DNA of 64,000 bases from Thermomonas aquatica (GTDB lineage Bacteria; Pseudomonadota; Gammaproteobacteria; Xanthomonadales; Xanthomonadaceae), in the NCBI RefSeq assembly GCF_006337105.1, contig NZ_CP040871.1:1364001-1428000 (forward strand), in the 5' to 3' direction. Below, in pieces: positions 42,326-52,726 of this stretch. Position numbers and translations under genes: made by a program. The stretch's first letter is position 1. Each line of letters opens with the position of its first letter. The notes below the pieces were generated by a model. It was given only the letters and a program-made list of their open reading frames with translations, did not search any database and was not told where the DNA came from.

Positions 42326-43615
42326 TCAAGCCGTGAAGTGCTTGCGCAGCCCGGCCCAGCAGGCCTGGTAATCGCGCTGGCGGTACGCGGCGTCGAGCGC
42401 GGCGCGGGTCGGCCGGATCACGTTGCGGGTCTCGAACATGAAGGCCATGGTGTCGGCGATGTAGTCCGGTTTCGAGGTGTCGATGCCGCTGGCCTTCTCG
42501 AACGTGGCCGCATCCGGCCCGTGCCCGGTCATGCAGTTGTGCAGCGAGCAGCCGCCGGGCGCGAAGCCCTCGGCCTTGGCGTCGTACGCGCCGTGCACCA
42601 GGCCCATGAACTCGCTGGCGATGTTGCGGTGGAACCACGGCGGGCGGAAGGTGTCCTGCGCCACCAGCACCCGCGGCGGGAAGATCGCGAAATCCATGTT
42701 GCCGACGCCGGGGGTGTCGCTGGGCGAGGTCAGCACCAGGAAGATCGACGGATCCGGATGGTCGTAGCTGATCGAACCGATGGTATTGAACAGGCGCAGG
42801 TCGTACTTGTACGGCACGTGGCTGCCGTGCCACGCGACGACATCGAGCGGCGAATGGCCGATCGCCGCGCGCCACAGGTGGCCCTGGAACTTGGCGATCA
42901 GCTCGAAGTCGCCTTCGATGTCTTCATACGCCGCATTCGGGGTGAGGAAATCGCGCGGGTTGGCCAGGCCGTTGCTGCCGATCGGGCCCAGGTCCGGGAT
43001 GCGCATGAACGCGCCGAAGTTCTCGCAGACATAGCCGCGCGAGGGTCCGTCCGGCAGCGCGACGCGGAAGCGGATGCCGCGCGGGATCACCGCGATCTCC
43101 TGCGGTTCCACGTCGAGCACGCCGAGTTCGGTCTCGATGTGCAGGCGGCCCTGCTGCGGCACGATCAGCAATTCGCCGTCGGCATCGTAGAAATAGCGGC
43201 CCTGCATGTCGCGGTTGGCCGCGTACAGGTGGATGCCGATGCCGGACTGCGCGGACGGCGAGCCGTTGCCCGCCATCGTGACCAGGCCAGCGACGAAATC
43301 GGTCGGCGCTTCCGGCAGCGGCAGCGGGCTCCAGCGCAGCTGGTCGGGCGTCACTGGGCCGGTGTCGAAGTCGTTGTGCAGGTTCGCCTGCGGCAGCAGT
43401 TCGAACGGTCCGTGCATCGCCGCCGGGCGGATCCGGTACAGCCAGCTGCGCCGGTTCTGGTGGCGCGGCGCGGTGAACGCGGTGCCGCTGAGCTGCTCCG
43501 CGTACAGGCCGTGCGCCACGCGCTGCGGCGAATTGCGTCCTTCCGGCAGGGTGCCGGGCAGCGCCTCGCTGGCGAACTCGTTGCCGAAACCACTCTGGTA
43601 ACCGTTCGATTGCAT
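42326..43615 (-). CDS. hmgA: Homogentisate 1,2-dioxygenase
   Basis: A 429-residue non-heme iron enzyme that opens the ring of homogentisate to maleylacetoacetate in tyrosine/phenylalanine breakdown. Signatures: [19 protein letters not shown] at the start, [41 protein letters not shown] and, in the iron-binding part, [21 protein letters not shown] and [15 protein letters not shown]. Full length. Downstream of hppD on the same strand with a 59-base gap holding a small GGCGGGC inverted repeat (43629-43644). Confidence 0.97.
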   Translation of the reverse strand: MQSNGYQSGFGNEFASEALPGTLPEGRNSPQRVAHGLYAEQLSGTAFTAPRHQNRRSWLYRIRPAAMHGPFELLPQANLHNDFDTGPVTPDQLRWSPLPLPEAPTDFVAGLVTMAGNGSPSAQSGIGIHLYAANRDMQGRYFYDADGELLIVPQQGRLHIETELGVLDVEPQEIAVIPRGIRFRVALPDGPSRGYVCENFGAFMRIPDLGPIGSNGLANPRDFLTPNAAYEDIEGDFELIAKFQGHLWRAAIGHSPLDVVAWHGSHVPYKYDLRLFNTIGSISYDHPDPSIFLVLTSPSDTPGVGNMDFAIFPPRVLVAQDTFRPPWFHRNIASEFMGLVHGAYDAKAEGFAPGGCSLHNCMTGHGPDAATFEKASGIDTSKPDYIADTMAFMFETRNVIRPTRAALDAAYRQRDYQACWAGLRKHFTA

Positions 43616-43674
43616 CGGAAGTCCGTGAGGCGGGCACGCCCGCCGGTTATGCGGTGGCGGTTGGCGCGCCTGGG

Positions 43675-44760
43675 TCAGAGCACGCCGCGCTTCATCTGGT
43701 CGCGCTCGATGCTCTCGAACAGCGCCTGGAAATTGCCTTCGCCGAAACCTTCGTTGCCCTTGCGCTGGATGATCTCGAAGAAGATCGGCCCGAACGCGTT
43801 CTGGGTGAAGATCTGCAGCAGCTTGCGCTGGTGCGTTTCCGGGTCTGCATCGATCAGGATCTTGTTCTTCGCGAGGCGCGGCACGTCCTCGCCGTGGTCC
43901 GGCACGCGCAGGTCGATCACCTCGAAGTAGGTGTCCGGGGTATCGAGGAATTCGACGCCCGCCGCGCGCATCGCCTCCACCGTCGAATAGATGTCGTCGG
44001 TGAACAGCGCGATGTGCTGGATGCCTTCGCCCCGGTAGGCGTCGAGGTATTCGTTGATCTGCGACTTCGGGTCGCTGGATTCGTTGAGCGGGATGCGCAC
44101 GATGCCGTCCGGCGCGGTCATCGCCTTGCTCACCAGGCCGGTCTTGGCGCCCTTGATGTCGAAGTAGCGGATCTCGCGGAAGTTGAACAACTTCTCGTAG
44201 TAGTCCGACCACTTCTGCATGTTGCCGAAGTACAGGTTGTGGGTCAGGTGGTCGATGAAGGTCAGGCCGAAGCCCTGCGGGTCCTGCTGCGCGCCCTCGA
44301 TGGCGACGTAGTCGGCATAGACGTCGGTCGCGTTGGCGTCGACCAGGTACAGCATGCAGTCGCCGATGCCCTTCACCACCGGCGCGTCGATCGCGCGGGT
44401 GTCGGCCTTGGCCTCGATCGCCTCGCCGCCGTTGCCGATCACGGTGGCCAGCACTTCGGCGATCGGCGTGTGGAAGCGGATCGCGAAGCCGCAGGCGGAC
44501 GGGCCGTGCGCGGCGGCGAAATCGGCGGCGAACGAATCCGGCTGCTCGTTGAGCAGGAAATTCACCCCGCCCTGGCGGTACAGGGTGATCGCGCGGGTCT
44601 TGTGGCGCTTGGTCGCGCTGAAGCCCATGCTGCGCAGGTAGGCGTGCATGGCCTCGCCCTGGCCGGCGGGCGCGGCGAATTCGACGAATTCGAAGCCGTC
44701 GATCCCCATCGGGTTCTCGAACGTGGTGACTTGCATGCCAAGATTGGGCTGGGCGCTCAT
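43675..44760 (-). CDS. hppD: 4-hydroxyphenylpyruvate dioxygenase
   Basis: A 361-residue VOC-fold enzyme that converts 4-hydroxyphenylpyruvate to homogentisate. The two VOC halves are evident; iron ligands fall in [28 protein letters not shown] and the C-terminal [20 protein letters not shown] with the last Glu ligand. It should form an operon with hmgA. The divergent MarR gene and the operator-like site upstream suggest control by the aromatic amino acid or homogentisate level. Confidence 0.97.
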   Translation of the reverse strand: MSAQPNLGMQVTTFENPMGIDGFEFVEFAAPAGQGEAMHAYLRSMGFSATKRHKTRAITLYRQGGVNFLLNEQPDSFAADFAAAHGPSACGFAIRFHTPIAEVLATVIGNGGEAIEAKADTRAIDAPVVKGIGDCMLYLVDANATDVYADYVAIEGAQQDPQGFGLTFIDHLTHNLYFGNMQKWSDYYEKLFNFREIRYFDIKGAKTGLVSKAMTAPDGIVRIPLNESSDPKSQINEYLDAYRGEGIQHIALFTDDIYSTVEAMRAAGVEFLDTPDTYFEVIDLRVPDHGEDVPRLAKNKILIDADPETHQRKLLQIFTQNAFGPIFFEIIQRKGNEGFGEGNFQALFESIERDQMKRGVL

Positions 44761-44790
44761 GGGCGGTTCCTCCGGTGGTCGCCCATTATA

Positions 44791-44804
44791 GTTTCAAATG
44801 CAAC
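44791..44804. promoter_or_regulatory. Operator-like palindrome between hppD and MarR gene
   Basis: GTTTCAAATGCAAC is an imperfect palindrome (10 of 14 positions symmetric: GTT, CA, TG, AAC) in the 66-base gap between divergent start codons. MarR-family regulators bind such short inverted repeats, so this is the likely operator for the divergent promoters, also overlapping an AT-rich segment ATTATAG. Confidence 0.5.
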
Positions 44805-44826
44805 CATCTCAAGCGGCAGCGCACCG

Positions 44827-45324
44827 ATGACCCGATCCCGCAAACCCAGGCCCGCCGGACACCCCCACGCCGAGCTCGACCTCGAGCATTTCCTGCCGTA
44901 CCGGCTCAGCGTGCTGTCCAACCGGATCAGTAGCGCGATCGCCCGCGAGTATTCGCAGCGCTTCGCGCTGAGCGTGACCGAATGGCGGGTGATGGCGGTG
45001 CTGGGCCGCTACCCCGGCCTGTCCGCCAGCAAGGTCGCGCTGCGCACGGCGATGGACAAGGTGGCGGTCAGCCGCGCGGTGGCGCGCCTGCTGGACGCGG
45101 GCCGGATCGAGCGCGAGTTCGACGACGACGACCGCCGCCGCTCGGTGCTGCGCCTGTCCGAAGCCGGCTACGCGGTGTACGACGAGGTCGCGCCCTTGGC
45201 GCTCGACTTCGAGCGCCACGTACTGGGCGGCATGCCGGCGGAGGAACGCGACCTGCTGTTCCGCCTGCTGGACCGGCTGGACGAACTGGAACTGCGCGCC
45301 GAAGTGGATACCGCGCACGACTGA
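44827..45324 (+). CDS. MarR-family transcriptional regulator
   Basis: A 165-residue winged-helix regulator. The DNA-binding part has SVTEWRVMAVLGRYPGLSAS and the recognition helix in ALRTAMDKVAVSRAVARLLD, then the wing IEREFDDDDRRRSVLRLSEAG. Long helices at both ends form the dimer interface. ATG at 44827; the longer frame to the left overlaps hppD and is spurious. Divergent from hppD/hmgA, so it probably represses homogentisate catabolism, as MarR-type regulators do at similar loci. Confidence 0.88.
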   Translation: MTRSRKPRPAGHPHAELDLEHFLPYRLSVLSNRISSAIAREYSQRFALSVTEWRVMAVLGRYPGLSASKVALRTAMDKVAVSRAVARLLDAGRIEREFDDDDRRRSVLRLSEAGYAVYDEVAPLALDFERHVLGGMPAEERDLLFRLLDRLDELELRAEVDTAHD

Positions 45325-45334
45325 GCCGCGCGGC

Positions 45335-45793
45335 TCAGTCTCCGCAGCGGCGGTAGTCGAAGGGGATCCGCATCTCCCTGCCGTCGCGGCCGGGGCCGGC
45401 GATCGACGCCTTCAACGCCTCGCCCTCGCGCCGGTATTCGATCCGGTTGGGGAAATCGTGCGCGGCGTTGGCGAAGCGCACCCAGCCGTCGCCGCGCTCG
45501 ACGATCGCGAACAGCGTCGGCGGCACGCCATTGGGCTGCACATGGAAGCCAGCGCCCGCGCCCGCCGGCACGATCCGCATGAACTCGTACGACTCGGTCT
45601 TGCCGCCACGCACCGTGCGCGACATGCCCAGCAGCGCACCGCCGGCTTCCGGCAACCACACCTCGTCGACCTGGCGGCCATCGTCGCTGCTGCACCAGTG
45701 CCCCGCCAGCCAGTCGAACCCGGGCCCCGCGGCCACGGCCGCATTCGCGCACAGGCCCAGGCCGATGCCCAGCAATGCTTGTTCCAGTCGCAT
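45335..45793 (-). CDS. DUF6265-type secreted protein
   Basis: A 152-residue protein with a signal peptide (LLGIGLGLCANAAVAAGP) and the pattern FDWLAGHWCSSDDGRQVDEVWLP at the start of the mature part, typical of DUF6265 and related lipocalin-like proteins. GGALLGMSRTVRGGKTESYEF and DFPNRIEYRREG are also family-like. Likely a periplasmic beta-barrel; function unknown. Tail to tail with the MarR gene, ten bases apart. Confidence 0.7.
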   Translation of the reverse strand: MRLEQALLGIGLGLCANAAVAAGPGFDWLAGHWCSSDDGRQVDEVWLPEAGGALLGMSRTVRGGKTESYEFMRIVPAGAGAGFHVQPNGVPPTLFAIVERGDGWVRFANAAHDFPNRIEYRREGEALKASIAGPGRDGREMRIPFDYRRCGD

Positions 45794-45874
45794 GTCGCGT
45801 CTCCGTTGGTGGATGCCGGCACGCTAGTGCGGGTCGCGCGGCGAAGCTTGTAAAAACGCGCAGCGCGCGGTTGG

Positions 45875-46723
45875 ATGCCGCGCATGGAGTACGTCGAGCA
45901 TCCCGCCCCGCAAGACCTGCGCCGGCACCTGCAATGCCTGTGGGTGCTGCGCGACGACGCGCCCGGCGACGAGGTGCAGGTCGTGTACCCCGATGGCCGT
46001 TGCGAACTGCTGGCCGAACTCGGCGTGCCGCTGCGCTTCCACGGCGCGGATGGCGCGATCCGCGCCGACCAGGCGTTCTGCTTCGCCGCGCAGCAACGCG
46101 GTCCGATCCGCCTGCAGGCGACGGGCGCGGTGCACTGCATCGGCTTGCGGTTGATGCCGGCCTGCAGCGGCTTGATCGCGGGCGCGCGCTTGCCCGGGCT
46201 GCGCGACCACGCGCCGGACCTGCACGCACTGGACCCCGCATTCGCCCGCGCCTTCGAACAGGCGGCGCGTGCAAGCGCGACGACGGATTCCCCGGAACCG
46301 TTGTGGGGACTGCTGCGTCCGCGCTGCGCCGCGTTCGCGCCCGATGCGTTGATCGAACGCGCGGCGGCAACCCTCGATGCCGCCGAAGGCGACTTGCGCA
46401 TCGCCGACCTGGCGACACGACTCGGCATCGGCGTGCGCACGCTGCAGACGCGATTCCTCGCTGCAGTCGGAATGACGCCGAAGGAGTACGCGCGCGTGCG
46501 CCGCCTGCAGGCGCTGTTGGCCACGCTCGACACGGAAGATGCAGGCATCGCCGATGCCGCCGCCCGCCACGGCTACAGCGACCAGGCCCACGCCACCCAC
46601 GACCTGCTGCGCTGGACCGGCAGCACGCCGGCGCGATTGGTGCGCGCCCTGCGCGGCGATCGCAACGGCGATGACACGCTGCGGCTCGCCGCCGCCTTCG
46701 TGCGCGGCCATTCGGATCGCTAG
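45875..46723 (+). CDS. AraC-family transcriptional regulator
   Basis: A 282-residue protein. The C-terminal 100 residues hold the two helix-turn-helix units of AraC: IADLATRLGIGVRTLQTRFL and AAARHGYSDQAHATHDLLRW. The N-terminal part (QCLWVLRDDAPGDEVQVVYP, DGRCELLAELG) is the DUF6597-type ligand domain. ATG at 45875 or 45884; both give the same domain set. Divergent from the DUF6265 gene. Ligand unknown. Confidence 0.88.
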   Translation: MPRMEYVEHPAPQDLRRHLQCLWVLRDDAPGDEVQVVYPDGRCELLAELGVPLRFHGADGAIRADQAFCFAAQQRGPIRLQATGAVHCIGLRLMPACSGLIAGARLPGLRDHAPDLHALDPAFARAFEQAARASATTDSPEPLWGLLRPRCAAFAPDALIERAAATLDAAEGDLRIADLATRLGIGVRTLQTRFLAAVGMTPKEYARVRRLQALLATLDTEDAGIADAAARHGYSDQAHATHDLLRWTGSTPARLVRALRGDRNGDDTLRLAAAFVRGHSDR

Positions 46724-46739
46724 CGTTCGCCGCAAACGA

Positions 46740-46763
46740 AAACGGCGCCCTCGGGCGCCGTTT
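46740..46763. terminator. Bidirectional terminator between AraC gene and POT gene
   Basis: AAACGGCGCCC (46740-46750) and GGGCGCCGTTT (46753-46763) form a perfect 11-bp stem. On the minus strand the stem is followed by TCGTTTGC, on the plus strand by CCGC, so it best terminates the POT gene but serves both convergent genes. Confidence 0.7.
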
Positions 46764-46780
46764 CCGCATCGTCGAGCCGC

Positions 46781-48277
46781 TTATTTCACGCCGTGCATCA
46801 GGCGCTGGATCAGCGGCGCGATCACGAACAGCGCGACGCCGCCGACCATCAGGATCCAGAAACCCTGGGTATAGCTGGCCAGCGCCGAATCGGTGGTCAT
46901 GCCGGTCTCGCCGCTGGCGTGGCTGGCGAAGATGCCGGACAGGTTGTTGCCGATGCCGGTGGACAGGAACCAGCCGCCCATGCCGAAACCGACCAGACGC
47001 ACCGGGGCCAGCTTGGTGGTCATCGACAGGCCGATCGGCGACAGGCACAGCTCGCCCACCGACTGGATCACGTAGACCATGAACAGCGTCCAGAACGGGA
47101 TCTTGCCGGCCACCACCATGCCCGATAGCGCCGCCATCAGCAGCAGGAAGGCCAGGCCGTTGAAGATGATGCCGATGCCGAACTTGCGCGGGATCGACGG
47201 GTTGTAGCGGCCCATCCTGATCCAGGTCCAGGCCACCACCGGGGCCAGGGTGATGATCGCCAGCGAGTTGACCGACTGGAACCAGCCCACCGGGAAGATC
47301 CAGCCGCCGAAGTCGCGGTTGACGATCTGCTCGGCGAGGAAGTTGAACGAGCTGCCGGCCTGCTCGAAGAAGCACCAGAACAGGATGTTGAAGGTGAAGA
47401 TGATCAGCATCGCGATCGCGCGGTCGCGCGCGACCTGGCCCTCGCGGATGCCTTCCATCAACAGCATCCCGCACAGCAGCAGGAACAGCGCGGTCAGCAC
47501 CACCTGCAGCTTGGCCGCGTCGATCGCCAGCAGGAAGTAGTAGACCGGCACCGAGACCAGGCAGAACAGCAGCACGTACAGCACCTTCTGCTTGCCGCCG
47601 TCGCCCTCGAGCGGGCGGCCGATGCCGCCCAGCTGGCGGCGGCCGAACCAGAACCACACCAGGCTGATCAGCATGCCGATGCCGGAGGTGATGAACACGA
47701 TCTTGTAGGTCGGCATGTCCGGGGTGCCGCCGAACATGTTCTCGGCCATCCAGCCGGTCAGCAGCGGGGCGAACATCGCGCCCAGGTTGATGCCCATGTA
47801 GAACAGGGTGAAGCCGGAATCGCGGCGCTCGTCGCCCTGTGCGTACAGCTTGCCGACCATGGTCGAGATGTTCGGCTTGAACAGGCCGTTGCCCGCGATC
47901 ACCGTGGCCAGGCCGATCTTGAAGATCGTCTCGTCCGGCCACGCGATCATGAACAGGCCGGCCGACATCACCACCGCGCCGAGCAGGATCGAACGCTGGT
48001 AGCCGATGATCCGGTCCGCGATGTAGCCGCCGAAGATCGCCGCCGCGTACACCAGCGCCAGGTAGGCGCCGTAGATGCGGCTGGCCGGCGCCTGGCCCTC
48101 GCCGCCGCCGGCGTAGAACTGCTGCACGATGTACAGCGTCAGCGCCCAGCGGATGCCGTAGAACGCGAAGCGTTCCCAGAACTCGGTCATGAACAGCATC
48201 CACAACGGACGCGGATGGCCCATCACCTGCTTGAATTCCGGGATCGGGCCCGGCGTCGAAGTTGCGGCACCGCTCAT
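46781..48277 (-). CDS. POT/PTR2-family peptide transporter
   Basis: A 498-residue, proton-coupled oligopeptide transporter with about 12-14 membrane segments. Signatures: FMTEFWERFAFYGIRWALTL (the ExxER motif near TM1), GNGLFKPNISTMVGKLY and RDSGFTLFYMGINLGA, the PTR2 signature. The start MSGAATS at 48277 is preferred over an upstream frame to 48325. It should import di- and tripeptides. The adjacent tryptophan dioxygenase gene is on the same strand, 148 bases upstream. Confidence 0.92.
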   Translation of the reverse strand: MSGAATSTPGPIPEFKQVMGHPRPLWMLFMTEFWERFAFYGIRWALTLYIVQQFYAGGGEGQAPASRIYGAYLALVYAAAIFGGYIADRIIGYQRSILLGAVVMSAGLFMIAWPDETIFKIGLATVIAGNGLFKPNISTMVGKLYAQGDERRDSGFTLFYMGINLGAMFAPLLTGWMAENMFGGTPDMPTYKIVFITSGIGMLISLVWFWFGRRQLGGIGRPLEGDGGKQKVLYVLLFCLVSVPVYYFLLAIDAAKLQVVLTALFLLLCGMLLMEGIREGQVARDRAIAMLIIFTFNILFWCFFEQAGSSFNFLAEQIVNRDFGGWIFPVGWFQSVNSLAIITLAPVVAWTWIRMGRYNPSIPRKFGIGIIFNGLAFLLLMAALSGMVVAGKIPFWTLFMVYVIQSVGELCLSPIGLSMTTKLAPVRLVGFGMGGWFLSTGIGNNLSGIFASHASGETGMTTDSALASYTQGFWILMVGGVALFVIAPLIQRLMHGVK

Positions 48278-48425
48278 GCGGTTTCCCCCGTCTCTGGTTC
48301 GTTGAAAGGAAGTCGGAACGCGCACCGCGCCGGGCGCGGAACCGGGGGAGGATCACCGACCGGGCGCAGCCACGTCAAACCGCGCGCATTCAGGACAAGC
48401 TGCTGCGATGCAGCAGCGGCGCGGC

Positions 48426-49310
48426 TCAGGGCCCGGCGGGAGCGCCGTAATCGCGGCCCGGGCCGATCGCGGTGCGGACTTCGAACAGTTCCGGGAAGAA
48501 GCTCAGCTCCAGCGCCTTGCGCAGGAACGCCACCCCGCTGGAACCGCCGGTGCCGGGCTTGAAGCCGATGATCCGCTGCACCGTGCGCATGTGGCGGAAG
48601 CGCCACAGCTGGAACTGGGTCTCGAGGTCGACCAGGTCCTCGCAGAGGGCGTATTCGCGCCAGTAGCGGCCGGTGTCCTCGTAGATGCGCTCGAACACGC
48701 CCACCAGCCGCGGATCCAGCACATGCGGCTGCGACCAGTCGCGCAGCAGGTGGTCGGCGGTGACCGGGTGGCCCCAGCGCGCGAGGTAGGCGAGGAATTC
48801 GTCGTACAGGCTGGGCGCGCGCAGCACCGACTCCAGCGCGGCATGGCCGGCCGCATCGTGCGCGAACACCTTCAGCATCGCCGCGTTCTTGTTGCCCATC
48901 AGGAATTCGACGGTGCGGTACTGCAGCGACTGGAACCCGGACGAGGGGCCGAGGATGTCGCGGAATTCCATGTATTCGGACGGGGTCAGCGTCTCCAGCA
49001 CCGACCATTGCGCGGTCAGCTGGTCCAGCACCCGCTTGCAGCGGGCCACCACCTTGCCGAACTGCCAGACCCGGTCGTTGCGCAGGTGGCCGACCGCGGC
49101 GGTCAGTTCGTGGATCAGCAGCTTCAGCCACAGCTCGCTGGTCTGGTGCTGGATGATGAACAGCATCTCGTCGTGGTGCGGCGGGTTCGACAAGGGCCGC
49201 TGCGCCGACAGCAAGGTCGGCAGTTGCAGGTAGCCGCCATAGGTCAGCCGCCCATTCAGGTCGGTGTGGATGCCGGATTCGAGGTCGCGCTGGTTGTTTT
49301 CGATGGCCAT
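48426..49310 (-). CDS. kynA: Tryptophan 2,3-dioxygenase
   Basis: A 294-residue heme dioxygenase that opens the indole ring of tryptophan to N-formylkynurenine, the first step of the kynurenine route. Signatures: [16 protein letters not shown] at the start, [19 protein letters not shown] (substrate pocket, His), [40 protein letters not shown] (heme-ligand His region) and [15 protein letters not shown]. Start MAIENN at 49310. No other kynurenine genes lie nearby in the window. Confidence 0.95.
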   Translation of the reverse strand: MAIENNQRDLESGIHTDLNGRLTYGGYLQLPTLLSAQRPLSNPPHHDEMLFIIQHQTSELWLKLLIHELTAAVGHLRNDRVWQFGKVVARCKRVLDQLTAQWSVLETLTPSEYMEFRDILGPSSGFQSLQYRTVEFLMGNKNAAMLKVFAHDAAGHAALESVLRAPSLYDEFLAYLARWGHPVTADHLLRDWSQPHVLDPRLVGVFERIYEDTGRYWREYALCEDLVDLETQFQLWRFRHMRTVQRIIGFKPGTGGSSGVAFLRKALELSFFPELFEVRTAIGPGRDYGAPAGP

Positions 49311-49429
49311 GCGCGGATTTTCGCATGGTGGCCGGCCTCCCGCCCCATCGCCACGCAACCGTCACGGAAATGCAGCACAATCGCGGGACGCGAGCCGGGG
49401 GCCGGTTCGCGGCAACTTGGGGAACCACG

Positions 49430-52400
49430 ATGAAACGACTTCTGCAGCGCCTGGCGCTGATGGGCTTGGCCTTGTCCGCGCCGTTCGCGGTGCAGGCGCA
49501 GGCCAACCTGACCGGCGGCACCTACTCCCAGAATTTCGACACGCTGTCGAACACCGCCGGCAGCACGACCAATACCGCGTTCCCGATCGGTTGGCAGATG
49601 ACCGAGACCGGCGGCGGCGCGCGCGACAACGAGCAATACGCGGTCGATACCGGCAGCAGCAACACCGGCGACACCTACAGCTACGGCGCAGCAGGCAGCA
49701 CCGACCGCGCCTTCGGCGGCCTGCGCAGCGGCAGCCTGGTCCCGGTGTTCGGCGCCTGCTTCACGAATGGCACCGGCGCCGCCCTGAGCAGCTTCGCGGT
49801 GGCCTACACCGGCGAGCAGTGGCGCCTCGGTACCACCGGGCGCGCCGACCGCATCGACTTCCAGTACAGCCTCAACGCGACCTCGCTGACCACCGGCACC
49901 TGGACCGACGTCGACGCGCTGGATTTCAGCAGTCCCGACACCGGCACCATCGGCGTGAAGAACGGCAACGGCGCCGCCAACCGCACGGCGATCAGCAGCA
50001 CCGTCAGCAGCGTGTCGATCGCCAACGGCGCGACCTTCTGCGTGCGCTGGAACGATGTCGATGCCACCGGCGCCGACGACGGCCTGGCCGTCGACGACTT
50101 CTCGATCACCGTCGCCGGTGCGCCCCTGCCGTCGCTGTCGATCAACGACGTCACCGCGGACGAAGGCAACAGCGGCACCACCAACTTCACCTTCACCATC
50201 GCGCTCAGCGCGGCCGCGGCGGCCAACGTCACCGTCGATTACGCCACCAGCAGCGACTCGGCCACCTCGGGCGTCGATTTCACCGCGACCAGCGGCACCG
50301 CGACGATCACCGCCGGCAGCACCAGCACGACGATCACCGTGCCCGTGCTCGGCGACACCGCGCTGGAGATCAACGAGACCTTCCTGGTCGCCCTGAGCAA
50401 TCCGTCGGCCAATGCCAGCATCGCCGACGCCAGCGGCACCGGCACCATCAGCAACGACGACATCGTCATCACCGCCATCCACGACATCCAGGGCAACGGC
50501 GAACTGTCGCCGATGAACGGACAACTGGTGATGGCCGAAGGCGTGGTCACCGCCAAGCGCGGCAACGGCTTCTTCCTGCAAGCGGCCGATGCCGACGTCG
50601 ACGCCGACCCCGCCACCTCGGAAGGCATCTTCGTGTTCACCTCGGCGGTGCCGGGCATGGTCAACGTGGGCGACCGCGCCCGCGTCACCGCCACCGTCAG
50701 CGAGTTCTCCGGCAGCAGCGCCACCCCGACCACCGAGCTGGTGTCGCCCAGCGTCGGCGTGCTGACGACCGGCAACCCGCTGCCGGCGGCCTTCGAGATC
50801 CCGGCCACCCTGGCCGCACCCGACAGCCTGCCTTCCACCCTTGAGCGCCTGGAAGGCATGCGCGTCAGCGTCGCCTCGGGCGTGGTCACCGCGCAGACCG
50901 ACGGCAACATCAACGAAGCCAGCGCCACCTCCAGCGACTCCAACAGCGCGTTCGAGTTCGTGGTCGCCGGCGTGCCGCGCCCGCTGCGCGAAGAAGGCCT
51001 GAGCATCCTCGATCCGTTCCCGGTGCCGCCGGCGAAGCAGGCCACCATCCCCTACTTCGACGCGAACCAGGAGCGCATCAAGGCGTTCCCGCTGGCCGGC
51101 ACCCGCCTGGTCGCGGACGCCGGCGCCACGGTCACCAACCTGGCCGGCGTGCTGACCTACTTCGGCGATTCCTGGGAACTGCTGTACGACCTCGCCAACC
51201 CGCCGGTGATCGGCACCGCCACCGCGTCCGCGGTCAGCACCGCCGGCGCCAACGACATCACCGTCGGCGGCTTCAACCTGCAGCGCTTCTTCGACACCGT
51301 CAACGATCCGGCCATCGGCGAACCGGTACTGACTCCCGCCGCCTTCGCCAACCGCCTGGCCAAGACCGGCGCGGCGATCTGCGACTGGGTGAAGGCGCCG
51401 GACATCCTGGGCGTGGTCGAAGTCGAGAACCTCGCCACCCTCACCGAGCTCGCCAACTACATCAACGGCAACTGCGCCAGCGCCCCGGCCTACGCGCCGT
51501 ACCTGATCGAAGGCAACGACGTCGGCGGCATCGACGTGGGCTTCCTGCTCAGCACCCGCGCGGTGCGCACCGGCGTGTCGCGGGTGGCGGTGACTTCGAT
51601 CGCCCAGGTCGGCAAGGACACCCGCTACGGCACCACCCCGCTGGGCTGCAACCCGGCCGACGCGGGCTGCACCTCGTCGCTGCTGAACGACCGTCCGTCG
51701 CTGGTGCTGCGCGCCGCGGTGAACTTCACCGACGGCCGCCGCTATCCGCTGACCGTGATCATCAACCACCTGCGCTCGCTGAACGGCAACGACGATCCGG
51801 CCGACGGCCGCGTGCGCTACAAGCGCGCCGAGCAGGCGATGTTCCTCGGCAACGTGATCGACGGCCTGCAGACCGCCAACCCGAGCGAGAAGATCGTGCT
51901 GGTCGGCGACTTCAACGCCTTCCCGTTCAACGACGGCTACGTCGATTCGATGGGCATCATCACCGGCAACGCCGCGCCCGAAGACCAGGTCATCGAGTAC
52001 CGCACCAGCCCGGTGGCGACCCCGCTGGTGTTGGGCGACGAACTGGTGGCCGATCCCGCCCAGCGCTATTCCTACGTGTTCGAAGGCAATGCACAGACCC
52101 TGGACCACGCGGTGGTGAACGAAGCCCTGGTCAACGACCCGGCGGTCACCGGGCTCAGCGTCGAGCACGCGCGCATCAACGCGGACTTCCGCGTGGCCCA
52201 CTACGGCGAGTTCTCCCTGCCGTACACCGCGCTGAACCCGCCGCTGCGCGTGTCCGACCACGATCCGGTGCGCCTGACCATCGGCGTGGTGCGCCCGCTC
52301 AGCGCCGACCTGTCGCTGGCATGGACCAGCCGCAACTTCAGCACCCGCGGCGCGTTCAACACGCTCAGCCTGCGCAACAACGCTGGGATCGCGATCGCCG

Positions 52401-52672
52401 GCGCCCAGGTGCGCATCGACATGGAGATCCCCGCCAATTCGATCGCCACCGTCGGCGCGCCGTCTGGCTGGAGCTGCCAGCGCCTCGGCGATGCCTCGTT
52501 CCTGTGCACCGCCGGCAAGCCGATCCCGGCCGGGGCCACCCTGTCCTTCACCGTCGACGTCCGCCCGCGGGTCCGTTTCGCCAGCACCGACGTCATCCGC
52601 CTGAAGGCGCAGGCGACCGTGCTGTCCGACCCGATCTCCGGCGACAACAGCGTGGAACTCGTGCTGCCCTGA
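49430..52672 (+). CDS. ExeM/NucH-type secreted endonuclease with Calx-beta repeat
   Basis: A 1080-residue extracellular protein. It has a signal peptide (LALMGLALSAPFAVQAQ), an N-terminal PEP-CTERM-like/lamin-tail-type beta domain, a Calx-beta domain around residues 230-345 (ADEGNSGTTNFTFTIALSA), an OB-like/ExeM domain (IHDIQGNGELSPMNGQ) and a C-terminal endonuclease/exonuclease/phosphatase domain with LVGDFNAFPFNDGY and SDHDPVRL, catalytic motifs. A further beta domain ends the protein. ExeM-type enzymes degrade extracellular DNA. ATG at 49430 fits the signal peptide. Confidence 0.85.
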   Translation: MKRLLQRLALMGLALSAPFAVQAQANLTGGTYSQNFDTLSNTAGSTTNTAFPIGWQMTETGGGARDNEQYAVDTGSSNTGDTYSYGAAGSTDRAFGGLRSGSLVPVFGACFTNGTGAALSSFAVAYTGEQWRLGTTGRADRIDFQYSLNATSLTTGTWTDVDALDFSSPDTGTIGVKNGNGAANRTAISSTVSSVSIANGATFCVRWNDVDATGADDGLAVDDFSITVAGAPLPSLSINDVTADEGNSGTTNFTFTIALSAAAAANVTVDYATSSDSATSGVDFTATSGTATITAGSTSTTITVPVLGDTALEINETFLVALSNPSANASIADASGTGTISNDDIVITAIHDIQGNGELSPMNGQLVMAEGVVTAKRGNGFFLQAADADVDADPATSEGIFVFTSAVPGMVNVGDRARVTATVSEFSGSSATPTTELVSPSVGVLTTGNPLPAAFEIPATLAAPDSLPSTLERLEGMRVSVASGVVTAQTDGNINEASATSSDSNSAFEFVVAGVPRPLREEGLSILDPFPVPPAKQATIPYFDANQERIKAFPLAGTRLVADAGATVTNLAGVLTYFGDSWELLYDLANPPVIGTATASAVSTAGANDITVGGFNLQRFFDTVNDPAIGEPVLTPAAFANRLAKTGAAICDWVKAPDILGVVEVENLATLTELANYINGNCASAPAYAPYLIEGNDVGGIDVGFLLSTRAVRTGVSRVAVTSIAQVGKDTRYGTTPLGCNPADAGCTSSLLNDRPSLVLRAAVNFTDGRRYPLTVIINHLRSLNGNDDPADGRVRYKRAEQAMFLGNVIDGLQTANPSEKIVLVGDFNAFPFNDGYVDSMGIITGNAAPEDQVIEYRTSPVATPLVLGDELVADPAQRYSYVFEGNAQTLDHAVVNEALVNDPAVTGLSVEHARINADFRVAHYGEFSLPYTALNPPLRVSDHDPVRLTIGVVRPLSADLSLAWTSRNFSTRGAFNTLSLRNNAGIAIAGAQVRIDMEIPANSIATVGAPSGWSCQRLGDASFLCTAGKPIPAGATLSFTVDVRPRVRFASTDVIRLKAQATVLSDPISGDNSVELVLP

Positions 52673-52695
52673 TCGCTCGATCCGGAGGCACCCCG

Positions 52696-52726
52696 AAGGC
52701 GCGGCTCCGGCCGCGCCTTCTTTTTT
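52696..52726 (+). terminator. Rho-independent terminator after the ExeM-type gene
   Basis: AAGGCGCGGC (52696-52705... ) and GCCGCGCCTT (to 52719) pair perfectly around a TCCG loop, followed by CTTTTTT. A classic strong terminator, 24 bases after the stop. Confidence 0.9.

Noticed and set aside
45168..48356. Long minus-strand reading frame of more than 1000 codons
   Set aside because: It is the antisense/out-of-frame shadow of real high-GC genes (POT transporter, DUF6265 and others); composition is Arg/Ala/Pro-rich and there is no domain.
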